Shown in pieces: positions 6,668 to 14,486 of a stretch of DNA of 19,857 nt. Location of the stretch: positions 1-19,857 of the forward strand of contig NZ_JAHAHH010000011.1 of the NCBI RefSeq assembly GCF_018373335.1. The letters are read 5' to 3'. Made by a program: the position numbers and the translations under genes. The DNA comes from Negativicoccus succinicivorans (GTDB lineage: Bacteria > Bacillota > Negativicutes > Veillonellales > Negativicoccaceae). The notes under the pieces were generated by a model. That model was given only the letters and a program-made list of their open reading frames with translations. It did not search any database and was not told where the DNA came from. Positions within the stretch are counted from its first letter, which is position 1; every line of letters starts with the position of its first letter.

Positions 6668-7234
6668 ATGTCCAAAATTCGTATTTACTTCGATTTTGTT
6701 TGTCCGTACTGCTACCATGCGTGGGGCAGTTTACGAAAATTGCAGGAGCAAAAAGATATCTGCCCGGAGTGGTACGGCTGGGAAATTCATCCTGAATGGC
6801 GTAACCGCAAAGCCAAAGAAAAATATGCCGGCGAACGCGCGCGCGAACAGTTTGCTGAACTCGGTAAAGAGGCGGGAATTAATGCGACGACTGCCAGGTG
6901 GGATGCGTCGAGCTTTGACGCCTTGCGTTTATTGGAACTCGCGCAGGAGCAGGGTAAAGCGGATGACTGGGTTGACCGCGTCTACATCGGCGCGTACCAG
7001 GAAGAGGGCGACATGAGCGACCGCGCAACGCTCGCAAAGTGGGCGGAGGAAGTAGGATTGAGCGGCGCTGCCGAAGTGTTGGTGGGAGAGCAATATGCTG
7101 ACACCTTGAAAGAGCATGATCGGCATTGTATGGAGATTGCGTTGGAGTATGTCCCCACCCTGGAAAAAGACGGCGAGATCATTGCCGATGGTGTTTTAAC
7201 CTATACCGATATCGAAAAAGCACTGGCACAATGA
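6668..7234 (+). CDS. DsbA-family (FrnE-like) thiol-disulfide oxidoreductase
   Basis: A 188-residue protein of the DsbA/2-hydroxychromene-2-carboxylate isomerase superfamily. It opens IRIYFDFVCPYCYHAWGS with a CPYC active-site pair (Cys12, Cys15). A helical insertion follows, and the cis-Pro loop is YVPTLEKDGE (Pro163) in the C-terminal thioredoxin half. There is no signal peptide or membrane anchor, so it should act in the cytoplasm like FrnE rather than in the envelope like DsbA. FrnE homologues are tied to oxidative stress in some bacteria, and whether that holds here is inference. AAAGGAGG (6653-6660) lies 7 bases before the ATG. It is a single-gene transcript ending at the hairpin that follows. 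Confidence 0.88.
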   Translation: MSKIRIYFDFVCPYCYHAWGSLRKLQEQKDICPEWYGWEIHPEWRNRKAKEKYAGERAREQFAELGKEAGINATTARWDASSFDALRLLELAQEQGKADDWVDRVYIGAYQEEGDMSDRATLAKWAEEVGLSGAAEVLVGEQYADTLKEHDRHCMEIALEYVPTLEKDGEIIADGVLTYTDIEKALAQ

Positions 7235-7239
7235 CAACA

Positions 7240-7267
7240 AAAAAGAGAGCCTTTTGGCTCTCTTTTT
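7240..7267. terminator. bidirectional terminator between dsbA-like gene and fba
   Basis: A perfect 12-bp inverted repeat (AAAAAGAGAGCC and GGCTCTCTTTTT) closes a TTTT loop. Flanking A- and T-runs provide a U-tract for either strand. It sits between the convergent stops of the oxidoreductase (7234, +) and the aldolase (7270, -), with only 2 bases to the latter. Confidence 0.94.
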
Positions 7268-7269
7268 GT

Positions 7270-8199
7270 TTAAATGCGATTCGAGCTGTTAAGTACGTGT
7301 TTGATTTTGTGTTGTACCATGCCTTTAATGGCGGCACGACCGGCGCCCAAGTATGTGCGGGGGTCAAAATCAGCCGGATGATTTTGCAAGTGTTCACGAA
7401 TCGAAGCCGTCATCGCTAAGCGTAAGTCGGTATCGATATTAATTTTGCAAACGCCCATGGTACCGGCTTTACGCAGCATTTCTTCCGGTACACCGCGGGC
7501 ACCGGCAACATCGCCGCCGTATTCATTACATTTTTCGACAAATTCGGGAATGACGGTGGAAGCGCCGTGCAAAACGATCGGATATCCGGGCAACAGTTCG
7601 GAAATGCGCTGCAGACGTTCAAAATCAAGATACGGGTCGCCTTTGAATTTGTACGCGCCGTGGCTGGTACCGATCGCAATCGCGAGCGAGTCGCAACCGG
7701 TGCGCTCTACAAATTCGACAGCCTGATCCGGATCGGTGAAGCGGGCGTCACGTGCGGACACGGAGATGTCGTCTTCGACACCGGCCAAGCGACCGAGTTC
7801 CGCTTCGACGACAACGCCTTTCGAATGCGCGTATTCAACGACCTTTTTGGTCAACGCGACATTTTCTTCGAAGGGATGTTTGGAGCCGTCGATCATGACA
7901 GAGTTAAAACCGCCATCAACGCAGGCTTTACAAATTTCAAAATCTTCGCCGTGATCCAAGTGCAGACAGATCGGCAGGCCCGTATCACTGACAGCGGCTT
8001 CCACCAATTTGACAAGGTAAATATGACGGGCATATTTACGGGCGCCGGCGGAAACCTGCAAAATTAACGGTGACTGTTCTTCTTTCGCGGCATCGACAAT
8101 GCCCTGGATGATCTCCATATTGTTGACATTGAATGCGCCGATCGCGTATTTCCCTTCATACGCTTTTTTAAACATTTCAGTAGAGCTGACAAGCGGCAT
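7270..8199 (-). CDS. fba: class II fructose-bisphosphate aldolase
   Basis: A zinc-dependent aldolase that splits fructose 1,6-bisphosphate into DHAP and glyceraldehyde 3-phosphate; a cytoplasmic enzyme of glycolysis and gluconeogenesis. The 309-residue product has LHLDHGEDFE, with catalytic Asp82 and zinc ligand His83. Further zinc ligands are Glu134 in VVEAELGRLAG, His180 in AIGTSHGAYK and His211 in VLHGAS. The phosphate and Schiff-side region is KINIDTDLR (252-260). AAGGAGGT (minus strand) lies 6-7 bases before the ATG. The upstream rluA-like gene ends only 18 bases before it, and no promoter is visible in that gap. It therefore seems to be transcribed with rluA, unless a promoter hides in the rluA 3' end. 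Confidence 0.96.
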   Translation of the reverse strand: MPLVSSTEMFKKAYEGKYAIGAFNVNNMEIIQGIVDAAKEEQSPLILQVSAGARKYARHIYLVKLVEAAVSDTGLPICLHLDHGEDFEICKACVDGGFNSVMIDGSKHPFEENVALTKKVVEYAHSKGVVVEAELGRLAGVEDDISVSARDARFTDPDQAVEFVERTGCDSLAIAIGTSHGAYKFKGDPYLDFERLQRISELLPGYPIVLHGASTVIPEFVEKCNEYGGDVAGARGVPEEMLRKAGTMGVCKINIDTDLRLAMTASIREHLQNHPADFDPRTYLGAGRAAIKGMVQHKIKHVLNSSNRI

Positions 8200-8217
8200 G
8201 AGATAACCTCCTTAAGG

Positions 8218-9108
8218 CTAACGGAAATAATGAGATAAATGCCGTTCGAGAACGGCGTTCATATCCGGTGGAAGCGGCGCGCTGACGCGAACCGTTTGGC
8301 CGGTATATGGCTGCATGAAAGTAAGAGTAGCGGCATGTAAGGCTTGCCGCGCAAGAATATCTCGGGATCCTCCGTACAAATCATCTCCCAGCAGCGGGTA
8401 GCCGAGATGGGCGAGGTGCACCCGAATTTGATGCGTTCGTCCGGTTTTCAGACGGATGCCGAGGTAGGAAAGTTCCTGATTGGCCGCTAAGCGTGTGACA
8501 TAAGTAACGGCGGGTTTGCCTGTCGTAAAATTTACTTCGCGTAAAATGATACTGTCTTTACGGCGGGCAATCGGCCAGGTGATTTCGGCGTACGGTGTAA
8601 AAAATCGACCGGAGACCAAAGCCCGATAGGTACGCTCGACCGACGCCAAGTGGTTGCGGTTGAGCGCATGCTGCGCCTGTGGCGATTTTGCCACAAGAAC
8701 CAATCCCGAAGTGTTCCTGTCTAAACGTTGTATGAGATGCGGATATGCGTCTGCATCATGCCGTTCAAAATACGCGGAAAGCGCATGCAGAAGGGTCTTT
8801 TCACGTTCCTTTGCCGTCGCGTGAACCAACATGCCCTCGGGTTTGTTGACGACGATATATTGCGCATCTTCATAGCGAACATCCAGCGGTATATGCCAGG
8901 CCGGCGGTTGCGAGGGAACGGGCCATTGTAGCGAGATTTCCGCAGCGAGCGGAGGAAGTGTGTGGAAATCGACACGTTCTCCGTTGCAAAAGACCGTTGC
9001 CTCTCTGCGTAAGCGGCGTCGTTCACGTTGAGAGATCCCCAATAAACGTAATTGCTGACTGACGGTTTTGCCTGCCAGGGCATCCGTCACTATCCATTTC
9101 ATCGGCAT
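8218..9108 (-). CDS. RluA/RluD-family 23S rRNA pseudouridine synthase
   Basis: Isomerises specific uridines in RNA to pseudouridine. The 296-residue product has an S4-like N-terminal RNA-binding region (RERRRLRREATVFCNGERV, about 28-46), then the catalytic domain. VVNKPEGMLVHA lies at 86-97 and the catalytic aspartate in QRLDRNTSGL (Asp130). RLKTGRTHQIRVHLAHLGYPLLGDDLYGG follows near the C terminus. The target uridine cannot be told from sequence. I take ATG 9108 (MPMKWIV) as the start; ATG 9102 is the alternative. A TATAAT at 9115-9120 on the same strand would place the transcript start at or next to the ATG, and no AGGAGG is present, so the message may be leaderless. fba follows in the same direction. 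Confidence 0.92.
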   Translation of the reverse strand: MPMKWIVTDALAGKTVSQQLRLLGISQRERRRLRREATVFCNGERVDFHTLPPLAAEISLQWPVPSQPPAWHIPLDVRYEDAQYIVVNKPEGMLVHATAKEREKTLLHALSAYFERHDADAYPHLIQRLDRNTSGLVLVAKSPQAQHALNRNHLASVERTYRALVSGRFFTPYAEITWPIARRKDSIILREVNFTTGKPAVTYVTRLAANQELSYLGIRLKTGRTHQIRVHLAHLGYPLLGDDLYGGSRDILARQALHAATLTFMQPYTGQTVRVSAPLPPDMNAVLERHLSHYFR

Positions 9109-9114
9109 AACTCT

Positions 9115-9120
9115 ATTATA
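9115..9120 (-). promoter_or_regulatory. candidate promoter of rluA-fba (-10 close to start codon)
   Basis: TATAAT on the minus strand, 6 bases before ATG 9108. A start site 6-7 bases downstream of a -10 would coincide with the start codon. The -35 region is poor. If this is the true promoter the message has no 5' leader. Otherwise the real promoter lies further into the 9121-9207 region, where I see no better minus-strand match. Confidence 0.5.
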
Positions 9121-9207
9121 ATATGAAAAGCCTGTGCTTGCGGCATTTTTCGCGTCGATGTGCTGACATGTGACAAAGTCGCAAAACACGGTTCGCGGTT
9201 GCAAATA

Positions 9208-9216
9208 TGGTATAAT
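9208..9216 (+). promoter_or_regulatory. polA operon promoter (extended -10)
   Basis: TGGTATAAT again gives a perfect extended -10 (hexamer 9211-9216), identical to the strings before feoA, the arsC-like gene and rimP. The -35 position is not recognisable. The start site would be near 9223, leaving about 35 bases of leader with GGGAGG at 9247-9252. Confidence 0.8.
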
Positions 9217-9257
9217 AACATGTATTTAAATATAGTATAGCATAATGGGAGGAATTT

Positions 9258-11852
9258 ATGAGTAAACCTCGCCTTGTCTTAATTGACGGTAACAGTTTAC
9301 TGTATCGCGCGTTCTTTGCGCTACCGGCGTTAACCGATCCGCAGGGAAATCCGACGAATGCGGTATACGGTTTTTTACTGATGTTGGCCAAAGTATTTGA
9401 GGATCTTAAGCCGACTTACTTAGCGGTTGCATTTGATAAAGGAAGAGTGACGTTTCGCAATGAGTTGTATGCGGACTATAAGGGAAATCGACCGGATGCT
9501 CCCGATGATCTCGCACCGCAATTCGGTCTGATCCGGGAAGTGTTGCAGACGCTCGGGATCGCTCAATACGAAAAAGAAGGCTACGAAGGCGACGATCTGA
9601 TCGGCACGCTCAGTAAGCGCTACCGCGACGAATGCGATATCGCTATTATCACCGGAGATCGCGATACATTGCAGCTGGTCGACGATGCCACTACCGTGTA
9701 TCTGACGAAACGAGGCGTGACGCAGTTGGAAGCGATGACGCCGGAGACGGTGTTGGAAAGCACGGGCGTCACGACCGAGCAAATCGTCGACTGGAAAGCG
9801 CTCATGGGCGATACCTCCGATAACATTCCGGGCATAGCCGGTATCGGTCCAAAAACAGCGTCCAAGTTGTTACAGCAATTTCCGACGCTCGATGAAATTT
9901 TTGCCCGTTTGGACGAGGTCAGCGGCAAAAAACTGGTCGAACGATTGACGGAAAATAAAGATATCGCCTACGTTTCTCGCGAACTTGCGACGATTAAAAC
10001 GGATGTGGAGATTTCGACCGACTTATCCGAGATGGAACCGCAGGGACGTGTCGATGAAGCGCGTACGCTGTTTGAGCGACTCGGTTTTCGCAGCATGCTC
10101 GGAAAAATGCAGGCAGCGCATATTATCGCCGGCGATGAAGGCCTTTTCGCGCAACCGTTGCAGGAAGAACCTGCCGACATGACTGTCGTTACTGATGCGA
10201 AACCGAGCGTGTTAAAAGATGCGGATCGCGTGGCGGTCAGCGTGACAACCGCGGGTAAAATTCCGCATCTTGCATTAAAAGAACTTGCGGCGCTGGCGGA
10301 CGATACGCTTTACTATTGGCAGGACGAATCCGCCACGGAAGCGCTCCGCATCCTTCTCGGCGGCGAAGCGCAGATTATTACCGACCGCGCCAAATCGTTG
10401 TATCAGGCGGCGGGCATTTTTACTTCGGTCGCAGAACTGTTTGACGTCACATTGGCCGCGTACGTATTGAATCCGACGCGTACCTCGTATCCCGCCACCT
10501 ATTTAGCGGATGCCTACCACGTACCGGCGCCGTATCCGTATGAGGACGGGGAAAAAATGCTGGCGGCCCGCGCCCAAATGTTTGCGCAGTTGGTAGAGCC
10601 GCTTACGGCGGAATTAAAAGCGAACGGCGCATGGGATCTCTACATGACGTTTGAGATGCCGTTGACGCAAGTGCTGGCGGCGATGGAGCATACGGGCATC
10701 GCGATCGATCAAAATAAGCTGACCGCGTTAAAAGGCGAGTTCACTGCGCAGGCGGAAGCGCTTGCCGCTGAGATTTACGAACTGGCCGGAGAAACATTTA
10801 ATATTTTAAGCCCGCAACAACTGTCGAATGTTTTATTTACTAAACTGGAGTTACCGCCGGGACGAAAAACGAAAACCGGTTATTCGACAGACGCCGAAGT
10901 TTTGAACGGCTTGCTCAAGAAACACCCGATTGTGTCGAAGGTACTCAACTATCGCACGATTACCAAATTGATTTCGACATATCTTGACGGGATTGCGGAA
11001 TTGGTTGATCCGGAGACCGAGCGGGTGCATACGACCTTTAATCAAACGGTCACGGCGACGGGGCGGCTCAGCAGTTCCGACCCGAATTTGCAAAACATTC
11101 CCGTGCGTACGGAGGAAGGTCGTCGCATCCGTTCGCTCTTTGTACCGGGCAAAGGTTTCAGCGGTTTTATGTCGGCCGACTATTCGCAAATTGAATTGCG
11201 TATTCTCGCGCACCTTTCCGGGGATGAAAAACTGCAGGAAGCTTTCTTACATCAGGAAGATATCCACCGTCGCACCGCCGCGGAAGTGTTGCATAAAGAT
11301 CCGAAAGACGTAACGGCAGCGGAACGTTCGCATGCCAAGGCGGTCAACTTCGGAATCATTTATGGCATCAGTGATTACGGTTTGGCGCGCGATCTCGGCA
11401 TCAGCCGCGAAGAGGCGGGCGCGTATATTGAAAAATATCTCGAGCGTTATCCCAAGGTTCGCCAATATATGTCGGACTCAATTGCAGCGGCGAAAGAATC
11501 GGGGCGCGCGGAAACGATGTACGGACGTTTTCGCGTTTTGCCGGATATTCACAGTCGCAATTTCAATCGGCGTTCTTTTGCCGAACGCACGGCCCTCAAC
11601 ACGCCGATTCAAGGGGCCGCGGCCGATATTATCAAGCGCGCGATGAATAATGTGTATTGGGCGCTGGTTCGGAACCAGCTGAAAAGTCGCATGCTGCTGC
11701 AGGTGCACGATGAACTCGTGCTGGAAGTCGTCGAAGAAGAGCGTGACATCGTCGCGCAAATTTTAGAAATGCACATGCCCGGCGCCGCAGAACTGGCGGT
11801 ACCGCTGGTCGTAGATATTCACTACGGCACGAATTGGGAGATGGCGAAGTAA
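9258..11852 (+). CDS. polA: DNA polymerase I
   Basis: Fills gaps and removes RNA primers in replication and repair. The 864-residue product has three parts. A 5'-3' exonuclease (1 to about 290) includes LVLIDGNSLLYRAFFALP, GYEGDDLIGT (108-117), ITGDRDTLQL (131-140) and the helix-hairpin-helix GIAGIGPKTASKLL (192-205). A middle 3'-5' exonuclease-like domain (about 320-460) lacks the DxE of the first exonuclease motif (VAVSVTTAG instead), so proofreading is probably lost, as in Bacillus and Thermus enzymes. The polymerase has motif A SADYSQIELR (Asp641), motif B with Arg690, Lys694, Phe698 and Tyr702, and motif C VHDE (Asp818, Glu819). GGGAGG stands 5 bases before the ATG. Its stop overlaps the mutM start by one base. 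Confidence 0.98.
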   Translation: MSKPRLVLIDGNSLLYRAFFALPALTDPQGNPTNAVYGFLLMLAKVFEDLKPTYLAVAFDKGRVTFRNELYADYKGNRPDAPDDLAPQFGLIREVLQTLGIAQYEKEGYEGDDLIGTLSKRYRDECDIAIITGDRDTLQLVDDATTVYLTKRGVTQLEAMTPETVLESTGVTTEQIVDWKALMGDTSDNIPGIAGIGPKTASKLLQQFPTLDEIFARLDEVSGKKLVERLTENKDIAYVSRELATIKTDVEISTDLSEMEPQGRVDEARTLFERLGFRSMLGKMQAAHIIAGDEGLFAQPLQEEPADMTVVTDAKPSVLKDADRVAVSVTTAGKIPHLALKELAALADDTLYYWQDESATEALRILLGGEAQIITDRAKSLYQAAGIFTSVAELFDVTLAAYVLNPTRTSYPATYLADAYHVPAPYPYEDGEKMLAARAQMFAQLVEPLTAELKANGAWDLYMTFEMPLTQVLAAMEHTGIAIDQNKLTALKGEFTAQAEALAAEIYELAGETFNILSPQQLSNVLFTKLELPPGRKTKTGYSTDAEVLNGLLKKHPIVSKVLNYRTITKLISTYLDGIAELVDPETERVHTTFNQTVTATGRLSSSDPNLQNIPVRTEEGRRIRSLFVPGKGFSGFMSADYSQIELRILAHLSGDEKLQEAFLHQEDIHRRTAAEVLHKDPKDVTAAERSHAKAVNFGIIYGISDYGLARDLGISREEAGAYIEKYLERYPKVRQYMSDSIAAAKESGRAETMYGRFRVLPDIHSRNFNRRSFAERTALNTPIQGAAADIIKRAMNNVYWALVRNQLKSRMLLQVHDELVLEVVEEERDIVAQILEMHMPGAAELAVPLVVDIHYGTNWEMAK

Positions 11853-12664
11853 TGCCGGAATTGCCGGAAGTGGAAGTCATTTGTCGCCAGCTGAACGAAG
11901 TGTTGGCCGGTCAGGAAATTACAGGAGTCAAAGTGCATCTGGCCAAAGCTTTTGCGGATCCGCAAGGCTTACTCCCGGAACTGATCGGGGCCCGTTTTAC
12001 CGAGGTGCAGCGACGTGGAAAATATTTGCTGCTTTATACCGAACGGTTGGTGCTTGTGGGACACTTGCGAATGACGGGAGCGCTCTTGTATCGGACGCAG
12101 TTTGACTCGATTTCGCATGTGCGCGTTGAAATTCAGCTCGCGCCGCCGGCGGTATTGTATTTTAAAGATGTACGCACGTTCGGCGGCCTGACGCTTTTGC
12201 GCCGCGCCGATCTCGCCGAGTATCCGCCGTTGTTGAAATTGGGACCGGAGCCGCTTTCTCCGCAGACTTCGGATCTCGTTTTATACACGGCTTCGCGAGG
12301 ACGCAAGGTGGCGCTGAAGACATTCCTGTTGGATCAGCGCGTCATCGCCGGCGTCGGCAATATTTATGCGGACGAAGCATTGTTTCTTGCCGGACTGCGA
12401 CCGCAAATGCGCGCCGATCGTTTAACACGGCCGAAAGCGCGGCGGTTACTGGCGGCGCTCAAAGAGGTTCTTACGCAGAGTATCGAGGACGGCGGCACAA
12501 CATTTCGGGATTACCGCGACAGTTCCGGTAAACGAGGCTTGCATGTGAAGCGTCTGGCCGTGTACGGACGCAAAGGTTTACCTTGCAAACGGTGTCAACA
12601 TCCGTTACAAAGTATTCGCTTAGGAGGCAGAACGACAGTGTATTGTCCTCACTGTCAAAAATAA
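11852..12664 (+). CDS. mutM: formamidopyrimidine-DNA glycosylase
   Basis: Removes 8-oxoguanine and ring-opened purines and nicks the abasic site. The 270-residue protein starts MPELPEVEV; Pro2 is the catalytic nucleophile once Met is removed, with Glu3 beside it. Lys57 lies in RRGKYLLLY. The H2TH region is around VIAGVGNIYADEALFLAGL. A C-terminal zinc finger uses Cys245, Cys248, Cys265 and Cys268, with the flipped-base Arg260 in GGRTTVYC. The start is set by the family N terminus; GGGAG (11836-11840) is 11 bases upstream, and TAATG couples it to polA. The pairing of polA and mutM is usual in Firmicutes and groups gap-filling with base-excision repair. Confidence 0.97.
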   Translation: MPELPEVEVICRQLNEVLAGQEITGVKVHLAKAFADPQGLLPELIGARFTEVQRRGKYLLLYTERLVLVGHLRMTGALLYRTQFDSISHVRVEIQLAPPAVLYFKDVRTFGGLTLLRRADLAEYPPLLKLGPEPLSPQTSDLVLYTASRGRKVALKTFLLDQRVIAGVGNIYADEALFLAGLRPQMRADRLTRPKARRLLAALKEVLTQSIEDGGTTFRDYRDSSGKRGLHVKRLAVYGRKGLPCKRCQHPLQSIRLGGRTTVYCPHCQK

Positions 12665-12666
12665 AA

Positions 12667-13272
12667 ATGAAGACAATCGGACTCACCGGCGGCATTGCCT
12701 CCGGTAAAAGTGAAGTCAGCCGCTGGCTGCGACAACATGACGTACCGATCCTCGATGCGGATTGGGCGGCCCGTCTGGTGGTAACACCGGGGCATGCGGT
12801 TTACGATGCCGTGGTTAAAGAGTTCGGCGTGGGAATTTTACAGCCGGATCAACAGGTGCATCGCGCCAAATTGGCGGACATCATTTTCAATGACAGCGCG
12901 GCCCGTAAAAAGTTGAACGCGATTATGCATCCGGCGATTGCGGATTGGTTTGAACAGGAATCGGATCGACTTGCCGCGGCCGGTGAACCTTTTGTCGTGT
13001 GGGACATTCCGCTTTTGATCGAGCTCGGTTGGCAAAACAAAGTGGATCAGGTGTGGGTGGTACGCGCCACGCGGGCGCAACAGATTGAACGCTTGCGTCT
13101 GCGCAACGGCCTTTCGGAAGATATGGCGAAACAGCGGTTGGCGGCGCAACTTGATCCGCTGCTGCGGGAAAATTTTGCCGATGTTATCATCGACAACAGC
13201 GGCAGCTTACTGGACACGTATCAGCAATTGGAACGATTATTAAAAGACTTACGGGAAGAAACTCATGCGTAA
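12667..13272 (+). CDS. coaE: dephospho-CoA kinase
   Basis: Performs the last step of coenzyme A synthesis, phosphorylating the 3' hydroxyl of dephospho-CoA with ATP. The 201-residue product opens MKTIGLTGGIASGKSEVSR with the P-loop at 8-15. It continues with LDADWAARLVV (CoA-binding DAD), HPAIADWF and a WDIPLLIELGW stretch typical of CoaE. ATG 12667 begins 2 bases after the mutM stop and has no Shine-Dalgarno site before it. The only AGGAGG nearby (12622-12627) lies within the mutM zinc-finger codons, too far for this ATG. An in-frame TTG at 12643 would be 15 bases from it. Translation probably depends on coupling to mutM. The end overlaps the next gene by 8 bases. Confidence 0.95.
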   Translation: MKTIGLTGGIASGKSEVSRWLRQHDVPILDADWAARLVVTPGHAVYDAVVKEFGVGILQPDQQVHRAKLADIIFNDSAARKKLNAIMHPAIADWFEQESDRLAAAGEPFVVWDIPLLIELGWQNKVDQVWVVRATRAQQIERLRLRNGLSEDMAKQRLAAQLDPLLRENFADVIIDNSGSLLDTYQQLERLLKDLREETHA

Positions 13273-13831
13273 ACGAACTTGGTGGTCGCTTTTCATGCTC
13301 GTGTTCGGCTTTTGGTATTTTTTATACGGAGCCGATTACATCGCGTACAACTATTTTCATAAAGTATCCTATCCGTCGCTGGTGGAAACCTATGCCAAGC
13401 GAAATGATTTGCCGCCGGAGTTGGTAGCCGCCGTGATTTTTACCGAAAGCCGTTTTCAGGAAAAAGCGGTTTCGCCCCGCGGTGCGATCGGTTTGATGCA
13501 GCTGATGCCGGTGACGGCTCATTGGATTGCCGAGCAGCGGGACACAAAAGTACGAAACCTTACCGATCCGGAAGAAAATATTGCTAACGGCACATGGTAT
13601 TTGCGTTACCTTTATGATCATTTCTCGTCACCCGTACTTGCCCTGGCAGCCTATAACGCGGGACGAGGTCATGTGGAAGAATGGATGGATACGTACGGTT
13701 GGCACGACCGTGCTCCTGCGGTAGAAGAAATTCCGTTTCCGGAAACGCGCGAATTTGTAGCGAGCGTGCTGCATTACCAGGCCATTTACGCGGATTATTT
13801 TCACCCATATGAGGATGAACAACATGGATAG
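13265..13831 (+). CDS. membrane-anchored lytic transglycosylase (SLT domain)
   Basis: Cleaves the glycan strands of peptidoglycan non-hydrolytically. The 188-residue product has a basic start and one hydrophobic helix (about 7-25) that should anchor or export it, then a Slt70-type catalytic domain. The catalytic glutamate is Glu61 in VIFTESRF. The other family motifs are GAIGLMQLMP (73-82), a DPEENIANGTWYLRYL segment and AYNAG (129-133). It has no LysM or other wall-binding module, so it is a minimal enzyme. It overlaps coaE by 8 bases and the next gene by 8 bases. The pairing of coaE with such a gene recurs in clostridia and Negativicutes as far as I recall. The ribosome site is weak (GGAAG). 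Confidence 0.92.
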   Translation: MRKRTWWSLFMLVFGFWYFLYGADYIAYNYFHKVSYPSLVETYAKRNDLPPELVAAVIFTESRFQEKAVSPRGAIGLMQLMPVTAHWIAEQRDTKVRNLTDPEENIANGTWYLRYLYDHFSSPVLALAAYNAGRGHVEEWMDTYGWHDRAPAVEEIPFPETREFVASVLHYQAIYADYFHPYEDEQHG

Positions 13832-14483
13832 TACAACATATGAAAATCTATTAACGGAAATGGATAATGCGGTGGATTTACCGACCGCGATTGGTTCATG
13901 GAAACGCCGCGAGCTTTCCGCGGAAGAGCGCGAACGGCATATTTTGTTTTGCTATGAAGAAGCGGCTTTCGGCTGGCGCATTTTAGGCTTGTATGCAGAT
14001 GAAACCGCCGACTTTATGGTGAAATATGATTTGGGTCTTATCGTGTTGACGGATATTCGATTTACATATGACAGCGCGTCGGATTTTTGGAAGATTCTCC
14101 AGGCCGATTTTGTGCGAGTGGTCACGGATCGTTTTGTGCGTCGCGATGAAACCGCATCGATATTAGTGAAAAATGCCGGCATTTTGAACTGGGAGAACGA
14201 ACATGGCATACCGGAAGCGTACCGCCATTACCGTCGCGTTATCGCACCCTCGGCGCCGATTCTCGGCTTAAACGGATCGTATATTATTTTGGCGTATGCC
14301 GACGCGACCAATACGAAAGGAATACTGTTTTTCTACAATGTATTTCGTGATGACTTCTTTGCCGAGACGAGAAATCAAGGCGTTCCCGGTATCGTGCACG
14401 ATTTTGATGCGGCTGCGGTAACAGAACTTTCGCAAAAAATCGAGGCACATTTAGAGTCGACTTTGTCCGCCCTGGACGGATGA
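13824..14483 (+). CDS. hypothetical protein, unrecognised family
   Basis: A 219-residue protein that I cannot assign. It opens MDSTTYENLLTEMDNAVDLP and has no signal peptide, membrane helix or cysteine cluster. It looks like a soluble alpha/beta protein, with hydrophobic strands such as LGLIVLTDIRF, SYIILAYAD and GILFFYNVF between charged helices, and an amphipathic C-terminal helix. ATG 13824 is preferred because GAGG (13811-13814) lies 9 bases before it; ATG 13809 and 13815 are possible. It overlaps the lytic transglycosylase by 8 bases, so it belongs to the polA transcript. Codon use looks like that of its neighbours, with no sign of transfer. The rimP promoter begins just after its stop. 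No clear terminator follows, only a run of seven Ts without a good stem. Confidence 0.85.
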   Translation: MDSTTYENLLTEMDNAVDLPTAIGSWKRRELSAEERERHILFCYEEAAFGWRILGLYADETADFMVKYDLGLIVLTDIRFTYDSASDFWKILQADFVRVVTDRFVRRDETASILVKNAGILNWENEHGIPEAYRHYRRVIAPSAPILGLNGSYIILAYADATNTKGILFFYNVFRDDFFAETRNQGVPGIVHDFDAAAVTELSQKIEAHLESTLSALDG

Positions 14484-14486
14484 AGT

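Noticed and set aside
9109..9204. N-terminal extension of the rluA-like gene to an ATG at 9204
   Set aside because: The extra 32 residues have no family match and no ribosome site, and the extension would run through the candidate promoter. Homologues start near MKWIV.
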